From a virus, in the IMG/VR virus record IMGVR_UViG_3300027917_000059, positions 1-51,582 of that record: a DNA stretch of 51,582 nt. One strand, written 5' to 3'. The notes below the pieces were generated by a model. It had not been told where the DNA came from, made no database searches, and saw only the letters and a program-made list of their open reading frames with translations. Numbering within the stretch: position 1 is the stretch's first letter; each line of letters begins with the position of its first letter. Shown here in pieces: positions 13,281 to 20,702 of this stretch. Made by a program: the position numbers and the translations under genes.

Positions 13281-14110
13281 TATAAATAGGTTAGAGTTCC
13301 GTAGTTGTGTGTAGCGTACATAGTAAGCACTATAGAAAGGTTTATAACTGCGGTATTAATGTCGTCGGTGTGAATAACCATATTATATGTATTAGCGATA
13401 AATAGAAGATTATCCATAATATGATCAAGTTCCTTGTAAGCTATATCACCATGCCATTCAGCAACAAGTTCTACTATAGATTTTTGGTATCTTCGTAGAA
13501 ATTCCCTCATTGTAATAGTGTATTCAGCTACAGGATTTTTGGGTCTGGCAATTTCAAGCAGAACATTATAATAACCATTCCAATGTAGAGCAAGATCTTC
13601 ATATTTAGGAGACATGAGCAATTTAGCACGCTCTAATGTAAACTTAGCTCGAGTTGAGACACGGTATCTTGGTGAAACTATGTAGCCTGCATAAGTGGAA
13701 ATCTTCTTATCTAAAAATCTCCATCTTCGTAAAAGTTCCCTCTGCGGAATAGTGATAATAACTTTTTTCATACCACTATCAACACAAACATATCTATTAT
13801 CTTCATGTCGTATAACAGCAATCCAATGACTCCACCTATCCACACATAATACTGCTGGAGTATTTTGCTTGAGTGATTGATTCAACTTATCTAGAGCTGC
13901 GTCGGGCTCATTTTCTAGAATTTCAATAAAATCACAGTCATAATAGTTTGCTGCGCGTTCTAGTCCAAGTTCGTCTGTACCACTCCACCAGCTACTACCC
14001 GCAATCTCTTCAATTTCTTTTTCATCTTCCATCCTTCCGAGCATTACCAGTGCGTACTTCAGAGCGAAGGGACCGCACTGGTAAGTTAATGGTTGTTTAT
14101 AAAAGCTCAT
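13280..14110 (-). CDS. C39-like (papain-fold) cysteine peptidase with extra domain
   Basis: 276 residues. The N-terminal ~145 carry the C39-type triad: Cys12 in QPLTYQCGPFALKYALVMLG, His95 in RWSHWIAVI, and Asp111 in CVDSG. The Gln before Cys would form the oxyanion hole. There is no signal peptide, so it acts in the cytoplasm. Residues ~150-276 form an unknown helical domain. Relatives cleave double-Gly leaders or act as bacteriocin or polyprotein peptidases; here the target is unknown. It is coupled by ATGA to the upstream 69-aa gene in the pnk operon. Confidence 0.7.
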   Translation of the reverse strand: MSFYKQPLTYQCGPFALKYALVMLGRMEDEKEIEEIAGSSWWSGTDELGLERAANYYDCDFIEILENEPDAALDKLNQSLKQNTPAVLCVDRWSHWIAVIRHEDNRYVCVDSGMKKVIITIPQRELLRRWRFLDKKISTYAGYIVSPRYRVSTRAKFTLERAKLLMSPKYEDLALHWNGYYNVLLEIARPKNPVAEYTITMREFLRRYQKSIVELVAEWHGDIAYKELDHIMDNLLFIANTYNMVIHTDDINTAVINLSIVLTMYATHNYGTLTYL

Positions 14111-14316
14111 TCGTATCTCACCTTATCTCCATCTTTTTTAATTTCAGCAATAAATGCTTCTGCTTTTTTCTGATCTTCAAATTCTCTTGTTTCTGTATGA
14201 GGTGGAAAGTCGAGAATGAAGGTTACTTCGGGTTTCTTATTATCATTATACTTGAAAATAATCTTTTTCCCGAAATGTGCTGTATCAATATCAAAACCAT
14301 CTACATCGATTATCAT
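14107..14316 (-). CDS. Hypothetical protein (69 aa)
   Basis: MIIDVDGFDIDTAHFGKKI... is a short, probably beta-rich, acidic protein with SD GGGAGA. It overlaps genes on both sides (TAATG and ATGA), lying between the polynucleotide kinase and the cysteine peptidase. No family recognised. Confidence 0.6.
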   Translation of the reverse strand: MIIDVDGFDIDTAHFGKKIIFKYNDNKKPEVTFILDFPPHTETREFEDQKKAEAFIAEIKKDGDKVRYE

Positions 14317-15221
14317 TAGTATCTCCCAAAATCAATCTGATAGACTGGTAGTCCGAGGTCTCTCCAGTCAGCAGTAGTCTGTTCACGATCTTCGTAAACT
14401 CCTACGATATAATAATTCGGCTTTATGTGGGTTTCATACGCGGCTCTTTTTATAATATAGTCTTTAGTATCTGCTTCATCAAGCGGCCTCATATACATAT
14501 TATCATAATCGAAATTATGGTCAGACAACCATTTTTCAGTGGCCTCTCTTGCCGCTTCACTTCTTCCAGTAACTAAAAAGATCTTATAACCATGCGTTTC
14601 TCGTAATGCAGTAAGCATGCCCATAAGAGCAGTATTTGGTATATCTTCGGAAATCTTTGTATGATCATATGGACTTCGACCTGTCGGATGTAAAGCCAGT
14701 GTATTATCAATATCCACTATAATACCAAGAGGTCTATCTGTTTCTTCGAAACGTTTTGCTGCCAGTTCACGTTGTAAACCTCGTGGAGGAGATAAATAAT
14801 CATCGTGTGGTTGAAAGTGTGTGTACTTTAACCAAAGAGCATTCCAATCTCCTTCTGGCACAGCATTTGGTCTATGTGTGTTATTATACCAGCATATACC
14901 GCGTTCAATCTGAACTATATGTTCACGTACTCTTACGTCACCAACTCTACGTGCTATTTTTTTCATTTCATCAAAAACACCCGGGTCAAGATTTGTGTCA
15001 TCGAGAACTACATCAAAACCCTGTTCTAGCCAACTTTCAACTATATAATCACGAATACGTCTAATTACTTTTTCGTCTCGAGAATTATAAGTTTTGTTCT
15101 GCATCATAGCACGCAAGTCGTCTCTGTTTACTCGCTTAGCTTTATGATTTTCCACATATAGAGTTGCCCAAATTGTTTTACCACAGCCAGGAGGGCCTAC
15201 TGTTAAAATAAGATTTGGCAT
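14316..15221 (-). CDS. pseT: Polynucleotide 5'-kinase / 3'-phosphatase (T4 PseT-like)
   Basis: 301 residues in the T4 Pnk layout. The N-terminal kinase has P-loop GPPGCGKT (9-16) and the Asp-Arg acceptor-site region (RVNRDDLRAMM). The C-terminal HAD phosphatase has DIDNTLA (~169-175) as motif I and VTGRSEAAREATEKWL as motif II/III. It phosphorylates 5'-OH ends and removes 3'-phosphate or cyclic phosphate, the end-healing step after tRNA restriction by host anticodon nucleases. The sealing RNA ligase (Rnl1-type) is not in this window. Confidence 0.9.
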   Translation of the reverse strand: MPNLILTVGPPGCGKTIWATLYVENHKAKRVNRDDLRAMMQNKTYNSRDEKVIRRIRDYIVESWLEQGFDVVLDDTNLDPGVFDEMKKIARRVGDVRVREHIVQIERGICWYNNTHRPNAVPEGDWNALWLKYTHFQPHDDYLSPPRGLQRELAAKRFEETDRPLGIIVDIDNTLALHPTGRSPYDHTKISEDIPNTALMGMLTALRETHGYKIFLVTGRSEAAREATEKWLSDHNFDYDNMYMRPLDEADTKDYIIKRAAYETHIKPNYYIVGVYEDREQTTADWRDLGLPVYQIDFGRY

Positions 15222-15445
15222 TATTTAACACCTCTGAATTTTTTAGTACGCATGCCTCTTGCAACTGTGGGCTCAAGAATTCTATCATCAAGAGTCTTGA
15301 TTTCTTTTTTGATGCGAGTAATATCATCCTTATCAAGCACTTCCCTGTGTACAATTGTTTTACCAGTGTTCAACATTGTATTCAGGCGTTCACGAGCTTT
15401 GATACGTCGGTCATTCTTGCGACCGGAAAAGTTTTTTTGTAACAT
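15221..15445 (-). CDS. Small basic protein (74 aa)
   Basis: MLQKNFSGRKNDRRIKARER..., strongly basic with a Glu/Asp-rich middle. SD AAGGAAA; stop and start with pseT joined as TAATG. It could bind nucleic acid. No family recognised. Confidence 0.6.
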   Translation of the reverse strand: MLQKNFSGRKNDRRIKARERLNTMLNTGKTIVHREVLDKDDITRIKKEIKTLDDRILEPTVARGMRTKKFRGVK

Positions 15446-15448
15446 TAT

Positions 15449-16459
15449 TTATTTCCTTAAATTATATGTATTAATTAATTGTTTAATTACTATTTTTCCA
15501 TTATCCTGTAATTCACGAGTACCAATGCCAGTAAAAGACTTGAGCTCGAAGTATTTATCTGGAATAACATTTATTTTATCCCATAGGCCTTTTACTCTAT
15601 TATTATATTGGTACCAAGAATTTTCTACTTGATCAAAAAAGAAAACAGGAATGTCTCTTAGTACGCCATAACCAACTGCCCAGGCAGTTCCTCCATCAGG
15701 CATTAGAGATATTTTATTAAGAGTTCCAATACCATATACTATATCTGAATACATTGATTGATATATATCTCGCTGTATATATTTAATTATATACTCTCGT
15801 TTAAATGGTGCTGTTCTAGAAATTATAGCTGCCACTTTCGACACTTCGTTGTTTACATCTTCAAGTTCTTGAGAAGTTAAAATTTTTCTACAGGTGGATT
15901 TTGTTGAATGTCCATCAAATGAATATGCTATTACATCTATATTATATTTCAGGCATTCATTTTCAAATAACATGTCTGCACCACGAGCACCACCAGTATG
16001 GCACACTATCGGTTGTAAAGAATTTCTAATTTCCATTAATAATAGTCCTAACTGATTTTTGTCCTTTTTGTTTACATAGGCAATCTTACATTTATCACAT
16101 TTACAAATTCCCCAATAATTATCATGCCACCAATTACCCTCTACAAGTTTTGCATTATCAGTAGCTAAGAGTTTCTGCTTGAATTTTTCTACATTAAATT
16201 TTTGCTTGAGCAGTTTTTCCATTATAGAACGTCTAATCTTGTCCCAATTAGGGAGTATATCTAGTTCTAATCCTAAATGTTTTGCTTCGCTGGGAGTTAT
16301 ATTTTCAAAAGCTTTTCTTTTTATTGGGTCATGTGTTTTAGCAGCTTGATATGCATTTTCAACTGTAGGATAAATTATACCATCTAACTCTACAGGACAA
16401 TAATAGAAATTAGATAGAAAGGCAAAATCGCCTCTAAAGCTATCAATTGTTGTTTCCAT
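15449..16459 (-). CDS. NADAR (YbiA-like) N-glycosidase fused to a SLOG-like domain
   Basis: 336 residues. Residues 1-150 match the NADAR/DUF1768 family: FLSNFYYCPV, YPTVENAYQAAK (~30-41), ITPSEAKHLG, WDKIRRSIM, LLATDNAKLVEGN, WG and NQLGLLLMEIR. A CKCDKCK insert (119-124) is unusual. NADAR enzymes hydrolyse N-glycosidic bonds in riboflavin intermediates or ADP-ribosylated guanosine. Residues ~150-330 have HTGGARGADMLFE and MPDGGTAWAVGY, the Gly-rich nucleotide-binding motifs of SLOG/DUF2493 proteins. The fusion suggests sensing or processing of NAD-derived nucleotides, plausibly against ADP-ribosylating defences. Own promoter at 16498-16507. Confidence 0.8.
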   Translation of the reverse strand: METTIDSFRGDFAFLSNFYYCPVELDGIIYPTVENAYQAAKTHDPIKRKAFENITPSEAKHLGLELDILPNWDKIRRSIMEKLLKQKFNVEKFKQKLLATDNAKLVEGNWWHDNYWGICKCDKCKIAYVNKKDKNQLGLLLMEIRNSLQPIVCHTGGARGADMLFENECLKYNIDVIAYSFDGHSTKSTCRKILTSQELEDVNNEVSKVAAIISRTAPFKREYIIKYIQRDIYQSMYSDIVYGIGTLNKISLMPDGGTAWAVGYGVLRDIPVFFFDQVENSWYQYNNRVKGLWDKINVIPDKYFELKSFTGIGTRELQDNGKIVIKQLINTYNLRK

Positions 16460-16497
16460 TTTTTTATTAAAATTTAATGGTTGATGTATTATCTGAT

Positions 16498-16507
16498 TTC
16501 TTATACC
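16498..16507 (-). promoter_or_regulatory. Candidate phage promoter (GGTATAAGAA)
   Basis: Perfect core on the minus strand (ATTGGTATAAGAAATC), 39 bp upstream of the NADAR-SLOG gene. Confidence 0.55.
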
Positions 16508-16509
16508 AA

Positions 16510-16824
16510 TTAACTATCAAGATTGGAAATATGAGGAAATTTAAATCCAGGAGGAGTAGGTCGTGAAGATGTAATACAAAATGTATTAGTGTAATTCAAG
16601 AACATCTGTTCTTCAAGAACCACTATTTGATTATTTAATTCAAAGAGTTGATCTTGTAGGGACTTGAGAACTGATTTACCATCTTCAAGCTCATTAAATG
16701 TCACGTGCTCTGATTGTATTAAATCTTGAAAATGCTCTGTAATAAGTTTAGCACATGCGTTGCGCTGTGATTTCAAGTGCATCATGTATTCTAAATCTTG
16801 TTTTAAAATTTCTTTACTAAACAT
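16510..16824 (-). CDS. Coiled-coil hypothetical protein (104 aa)
   Basis: Starts MFSKEILKQDLEYMMHLK, start joined to the upstream stop as TAATG. Residues ~5-85 are predicted helical and coiled-coil (LKSLQDQLFELNNQIVVLEE), then a Ser/Pro-rich tail (SSRPTPPGFKFP). Function unknown; probably a partner of the 16824-17117 product. Confidence 0.6.
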   Translation of the reverse strand: MFSKEILKQDLEYMMHLKSQRNACAKLITEHFQDLIQSEHVTFNELEDGKSVLKSLQDQLFELNNQIVVLEEQMFLNYTNTFCITSSRPTPPGFKFPHISNLDS

Positions 16825-17117
16825 TATATGCTCACATCCATAGTTTCCCAAACAAAGGTTTCTTCGTTGAAGTGTTTTTGATTTATCTCTCTTGTTCGTT
16901 TAGCATCTTCAATATCTTTCTTTACGTTATTTATTTGTGTTGTTAAATTCACAAGCTTTTCTTTATCTTCTGTAGTAATCAGTTCTTTCATTAGATCGGC
17001 TAATTTATATTCGAGGTTAGTTTCAATTTTAACAGACATCAGGCTGTCTATAGCTCTAGATCGTTCATTCGCAGTATTATGTATATGAAGAGGGTCGTAT
17101 TTAATTGAATTTCCCAT
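16824..17117 (-). CDS. Coiled-coil hypothetical protein (97 aa)
   Basis: MGNSIKYDPLHIHNTANE... with a helical centre (YKLADLMKELITTEDKEK). First gene of the leftward arm next to the divergent intergenic region. No SD is visible before the ATG. Function unknown. Confidence 0.55.
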   Translation of the reverse strand: MGNSIKYDPLHIHNTANERSRAIDSLMSVKIETNLEYKLADLMKELITTEDKEKLVNLTTQINNVKKDIEDAKRTREINQKHFNEETFVWETMDVSI

Positions 17118-17133
17118 ATTTTAGTATGATTAC

Positions 17134-17162
17134 TTGACAAATTGGTTTAAGATCGCTAAATT
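17134..17162 (+). promoter_or_regulatory. Sigma70-like promoter for the rightward (virion) arm
   Basis: TTGACA, 17 bp, TAAATT, 49 bp before the transglycosylase ATG. The spacer also reads AAATTGGTTTAAGA, resembling the minus-strand promoter element. Confidence 0.6.
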
Positions 17163-17182
17163 AAACAAGCGAGATCTTTTTT
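17150..17182. repeat. Inverted repeat with T-tract at the divergence point
   Basis: AGATC-GCT...AGC-GA-GATCT followed by TTTT on the plus strand; it overlaps the candidate -10 box. It could be an operator or a terminator between the arms. Confidence 0.45.
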
Positions 17183-17210
17183 AATATAACAAATTTTGGG
17201 CAGAAACACA

Positions 17211-17786
17211 ATGACACAGCAAGAATTAACAGCATTTGCTAAATATGCAGTATCCAATAATGATTTAGCTAGTACTCTAGCTCTAAAATATAATAGGGCT
17301 GTGCAAACTTTAGGACAGAGATATGGCATTTCTCCTCGCACAGTTTCATATGGCCCTACTAAACCATATATTAGTTCCGGAAAAACAACTTATGATAGAT
17401 TTGTGAATGCTATCATGCAGCAGGAGTCTTCTGGAAAAGCCAACGTAATTAATAAACAATCTGGGGCTTTGGGTCTGTATCAATTTATGCCCAAAACATT
17501 GACAGGTCTCGGCTACAAAGGAACTCGCGAGCAGTTTCTAAATAACCCTCAATTACAAACACACTACATGCATAAGTTAACACAACAGAACGCAAAGTCC
17601 CTAGGTATAAATATTAAAACAATGAACCCCCAACAAGCTATGTATCTTGCAGCAGCACATTATGGCGGAGTGGGTGGAGCTCAAAAAATTATGAGAGGAA
17701 ATCGAAGATATGGCAGTACAGTATTTCACGGAAAATCTCAATATGGTTATATGAACGATATCTATAAAAAAATGTATGGCAGATAA
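17211..17786 (+). CDS. Lytic transglycosylase (SLT domain)
   Basis: 191 residues. Residues ~60-190 are a Slt70-type lysozyme-like domain: catalytic Glu72 in MQQESSGKANVINKQSGALG, then GLYQFMPKT and a later MYLAAAHYGGVGGAQK, all hallmark motifs. It cleaves peptidoglycan glycan strands with 1,6-anhydro product. The first ~50 residues (QQELTAFAKYAVSNND) are helical, with an HTH-like stretch. There is no signal peptide; heading the virion operon, it is probably a virion-associated lysin acting during DNA entry. The ATG is chosen over TTG at 17196. Confidence 0.85.
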   Translation: MTQQELTAFAKYAVSNNDLASTLALKYNRAVQTLGQRYGISPRTVSYGPTKPYISSGKTTYDRFVNAIMQQESSGKANVINKQSGALGLYQFMPKTLTGLGYKGTREQFLNNPQLQTHYMHKLTQQNAKSLGINIKTMNPQQAMYLAAAHYGGVGGAQKIMRGNRRYGSTVFHGKSQYGYMNDIYKKMYGR

Positions 17787-18228
17787 AAAGAAAAAGACTC
17801 AGGTTTCTGAAGAAGAATTAAAAGCAGTAGAAGGACTTGCGGGTGCAAAAGGAGGTTTAGCTTTAGCATCAAGGATGGATTTATTAAAAGCTAAAACGAT
17901 AGCAATTCCAATAATTTTAGGAAGTACTGCTGCAATGTTATTGCCTGGTAAAGAAACAGAAAAGAGAGTAAAAGATGCCATCAAGTTTGTAAAGGAGTCT
18001 CAAATGGATAAAGCCACATTTGTGTTTGAAAAAATATCCAAGAAAAAATGTAAGAAAAAGAAATCTATGGTTAAGAAAGCAATAGGGCCTGCGGGAATAG
18101 CAACAGTTGCTTTAATAGGAGGTTCATTTGCTCCTAAACCAAGGAAGACAGCTTTAAATATACCTAATCCTAAAAACCCTGAACAAACTATGAAATTCAA
18201 GGATATGGTTAAATTACCAAAAAAATGA
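17776..18228 (+). CDS. Tagged virion protein with internal start (150 aa; 74 aa from 18004)
   Basis: A Lys-rich frame overlapping the transglycosylase end by 11 bp and without an SD of its own. Residues ~42-57 (IAIPIILGSTAAMLL) and ~105-118 (GIATVALIGGSF) are hydrophobic. At codon 77 the sequence MDKATFVFEKISKKK begins, matching the N-terminal tag of other virion proteins. This internal ATG (18004) has an excellent SD (AAAGGAG, 6-base spacing). So either two products come from one frame, or two genes have fused. Function unknown, probably a minor head or internal protein. Confidence 0.6.
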   Translation: MADKKKKTQVSEEELKAVEGLAGAKGGLALASRMDLLKAKTIAIPIILGSTAAMLLPGKETEKRVKDAIKFVKESQMDKATFVFEKISKKKCKKKKSMVKKAIGPAGIATVALIGGSFAPKPRKTALNIPNPKNPEQTMKFKDMVKLPKK

Positions 18229-18563
18229 AAGTAAGATTCACAGCAGAAACCCCATTTGATCGTGCTAGAGGGTTAATGTTTAGTAAACCTCTTGCATCAG
18301 ATGAAATTGCTGTGTTCAAGTTTGACAAATTAACTAAATCAGGATTTTGGAATATAAATGTTAGCTATCCAATTAAGATAGCGTTCTTTGACAATAAATT
18401 TAATTTAGTAGGCTTGCAGAATTTGTCTGCAGGACAAAGCTCAACAGTAACGGCTCTCAGGCCCTATAAGTATGCAGTAGAAATGGCAGACGTTGACTCA
18501 GATTCAATAATGCTAGTGGAAATCAAAAATTATTTAGAAAATCAGTATGGAAATAAATTATGA
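18225..18563 (+). CDS. DUF192 family protein (112 aa)
   Basis: Matches the DUF192 pattern: AETPFDRARGLMFSKPL (rGLM motif), IAVFKF, FWNINVSYPIKIAFFD (the FWM-n-pl-D-FiD motif) and an ALRPYKYAVEM ending. This family forms a small beta-barrel and is often secreted in bacteria; here there is no signal peptide. Its start overlaps the previous stop by 4 bp. The role in a virion operon is unknown, possibly a small structural or chaperone-like domain. Confidence 0.75.
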   Translation: MKVRFTAETPFDRARGLMFSKPLASDEIAVFKFDKLTKSGFWNINVSYPIKIAFFDNKFNLVGLQNLSAGQSSTVTALRPYKYAVEMADVDSDSIMLVEIKNYLENQYGNKL

Positions 18564-18831
18564 TACATTTGCGCAAACCCTTCAAGAGGGTAACTATGCA
18601 GATGCATTTCATATACTATTTCGAATGATTGATAATCTTGATCCAGATGCAATAAGAGCAGATAAAGAATGGACGGAAATAACACGCAATAATTCAGATA
18701 ACAAGACAATAAAGAAAATAGAAAAAGAATTCAAGAAACTTCCGCGAGAGAAGAAAAAAGAAATTGAATTAAAATATGATCAATTACTTAGTATGAAAGA
18801 GGAAAGCATTAATGCCAATAGGAATACCTGA
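18547..18831 (+). CDS. Hypothetical helical protein (94 aa)
   Basis: MEINYDTFAQTLQEGNYADA..., an acidic helical N-terminal half then a Lys/Glu coiled stretch (KKIEKEFKKLPREKKKEIEL). It overlaps the DUF192 gene by 17 bp and the ligase gene by 20 bp. No family recognised. Confidence 0.6.
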   Translation: MEINYDTFAQTLQEGNYADAFHILFRMIDNLDPDAIRADKEWTEITRNNSDNKTIKKIEKEFKKLPREKKKEIELKYDQLLSMKEESINANRNT

Positions 18832-20128
18832 TAGAGGGAGATTTGTTGATATACCAAGTACTACAGAATCTCGTTGGACAGGAAACATTCAATATCATGA
18901 AGCAAAAAAAGCTGGTGCTCATTATGATATTCGGCTTAGTCCTCCTGGCAGTAGCGATGCTTTATCTTGGGCTGTTCGTCGCTTACCAAGTCCCGGACTT
19001 AAAACCAAGGCCATAGAACAACCTACACATGAGAGTTCTTACATGGGCTGGGAAGGAGAGATTGAATCTGGGTATGGAGCTGGAACAGTACGAAGTGTGT
19101 TCTTTGATAAGATTGAAGTTCTCGAATCAAAACCTGACAAGATATTATTTAATGTGTACAAGGGTCAGGGAGTAGATAGGTATATGCTAATGCATACTGG
19201 TGGTAGAGAGTGGTTACTCTATAATTATACTGGAGTAACAAATAAACAGGTGCCAGACTATAAGCCACATTACAAGGCTATTGACTTGCAGAATTTAAGA
19301 ACTGACATAAAAGATGAAGTATGGGCGCCCAAGATAGATGGTGCACATAATACAGTACTTATTCGACCTAACAAGCGCCTGGATGTCTATTCATATAGAA
19401 TGAGCAAGAAGTCCGGAGGTCCAATAGATCATTCTTATAGAACAGATCTATACAAGTTACGTGGTCCGGTTGATCTAGGAGATACAGTAGTTAGAACTGA
19501 GTTGTATGTACCTGGAAAGGACTCGAGTGTTATTGGTGGAATTTTAAATTCAAACGTATGGAAATCCAGAGAGTTACAGAAGCAAGTAGGCAAATTAAAG
19601 CCGGCAATTATAGATATAGTTAAATATCGAGGCAAGAATGTAGAAAAAATGCCTTACGAGGAAAAACTCAAGATGTTAAAAGAAATATCTACAAAGATAC
19701 CGGAACTAGAAATGCCACCTCTAGCTATTACACAACAAGAAAAAATGAAACTTAAAGACGATATTATTTCGGGAAGATACCCGCTAACGAGTGAGGGAAT
19801 AGTGGTATATAAGACAAAAGAAGCTATACCTTACAAATCAAAGTCGAATGAAGACTTTGACGTTCTAATAACTGGAGTGTTCGCTGCTAAACCTGGTAGT
19901 AAATATGAAGGAAATGCTATCGGGGGGTTTGTTGGAATCCCAGAAAATACGAGGACTAAAATTCGTATTGGTTCAGGTTTATCAGATGAACTACGACGTG
20001 AAGCATACTTGAACCCCAATAAATATATTGGGCTATGGGCTAAAGTTACTGGCAACATGCAATATGCAAAGTCAGGAAAATTAAGAATGCCTATTTTCAA
20101 GGAGTTCCGTTATGAGAAATACAAATAG
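18812..20128 (+). CDS. LigD-type 3'-phosphoesterase / ATP-dependent ligase fusion
   Basis: 438 residues. Residues ~20-130 match the LigD phosphoesterase domain: YHEAKKAGAHYDIRL (His29, His37, Asp39), SWAVRRLPSPG and WEGEIESGYGAGTV. Residues ~165-435 carry the nucleotidyltransferase motifs of ATP-dependent DNA ligases: motif I APKIDGAH (Lys174, the adenylated lysine), motif III RTELYV, motif IV SEGIVVYK, motif V YKSKS, then an OB-like C-terminus. It would clean 3' ends and seal nicks or breaks. Order is PE then ligase, without a polymerase domain. The position among virion genes is odd and suggests packaging or late repair of genome ends. SD GAGGAA. Confidence 0.8.
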   Translation: MPIGIPDRGRFVDIPSTTESRWTGNIQYHEAKKAGAHYDIRLSPPGSSDALSWAVRRLPSPGLKTKAIEQPTHESSYMGWEGEIESGYGAGTVRSVFFDKIEVLESKPDKILFNVYKGQGVDRYMLMHTGGREWLLYNYTGVTNKQVPDYKPHYKAIDLQNLRTDIKDEVWAPKIDGAHNTVLIRPNKRLDVYSYRMSKKSGGPIDHSYRTDLYKLRGPVDLGDTVVRTELYVPGKDSSVIGGILNSNVWKSRELQKQVGKLKPAIIDIVKYRGKNVEKMPYEEKLKMLKEISTKIPELEMPPLAITQQEKMKLKDDIISGRYPLTSEGIVVYKTKEAIPYKSKSNEDFDVLITGVFAAKPGSKYEGNAIGGFVGIPENTRTKIRIGSGLSDELRREAYLNPNKYIGLWAKVTGNMQYAKSGKLRMPIFKEFRYEKYK

Positions 20129-20157
20129 TTGCAAATTAGCCCAGTTATTTATATATT
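20129..20157 (+). promoter_or_regulatory. Sigma70-like promoter
   Basis: TTGCAA, 17 bp, TATATT, 30 bp before the GTG at 20187, in the first real intergenic gap of the right arm. Confidence 0.5.
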
Positions 20158-20186
20158 AAATAAACAATTAATGGAGGACACTTAAA

Positions 20187-20393
20187 GTGGCAATGACGTT
20201 ATATCAAAGATCCTATGCAAAGAAACTTACAGGATCTGACAAAACTACATATGTTAATTCTGTTTACGATACATATTCTGAAACTGCAAATACTTCTACA
20301 AGTAAATATGCAAGCCAGAAAGAAACAGAAAGAGGAAATGTACATGCTTATACACGTAAGCTTACAGTCTTGAACAACGGTACACCAGCTTAA
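20187..20393 (+). CDS. Small hypothetical protein (68 aa), GTG start
   Basis: Starts at GTG with GGAGG upstream; an ATG two codons later is an alternative. Sequence (MTLYQRSYAKKLTGSDKTTY) is Ser/Thr/Tyr-rich and low in hydrophobics. Its N-terminus resembles that of the next gene (x-x-T-x-Y-Q-R/K-S), so both may share a targeting or assembly tag. Probably a minor virion protein. Confidence 0.6.
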   Translation: MAMTLYQRSYAKKLTGSDKTTYVNSVYDTYSETANTSTSKYASQKETERGNVHAYTRKLTVLNNGTPA

Positions 20394-20405
20394 TCAGAAT
20401 TAATT

Positions 20406-20702
20406 ATGGCACAAACAGTATATCAAAAGTCTCTAGTTCGATCAAAGAAAAGGGACGCAGAAAAAATTAAAGATATAGTAGAGCAACCTGTTGTTGAAGA
20501 ACAGCAGGTTGTTACTGAAGTAAAACCTGAAGAACCTAAGGTAGAACCTAAGGTAGAACCTAAGGTGATTAAAGAAGAACCTAAGGTAGAACCTAAGGTG
20601 ATTAAAGAAGAACCTAAGGAAGAACCTAAGGTAGAACCTAAGGTAACTAAGGCAAAAACTACTTCTAAAAAATCTACTAAAAAAGAGGATGAAGATGAAT
20701 AA
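20406..20702 (+). CDS. Repetitive Glu/Pro/Lys/Val protein (98 aa)
   Basis: MAQTVYQKSLVRSKKRDAEK... then a low-complexity region (~36-85) made of EPKVEPKV and IKEEPKVEPKV units, ending in KKSTKKEDEDE. The DNA carries matching imperfect tandem repeats (20540-20650). Extended, charged linkers of this kind occur in internal or scaffolding proteins. The N-terminus matches the preceding gene product. Confidence 0.6.
   Translation: MAQTVYQKSLVRSKKRDAEKIKDIVEQPVVEEQQVVTEVKPEEPKVEPKVEPKVIKEEPKVEPKVIKEEPKEEPKVEPKVTKAKTTSKKSTKKEDEDE
20540..20650 (+). repeat. Tandem repeats encoding EPKV / IKEEPKV units
   Basis: Units of 12 bp (GAACCTAAGGTA, some variants) and a higher-order unit including GTGATTAAAGAA. 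Confidence 0.75.
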
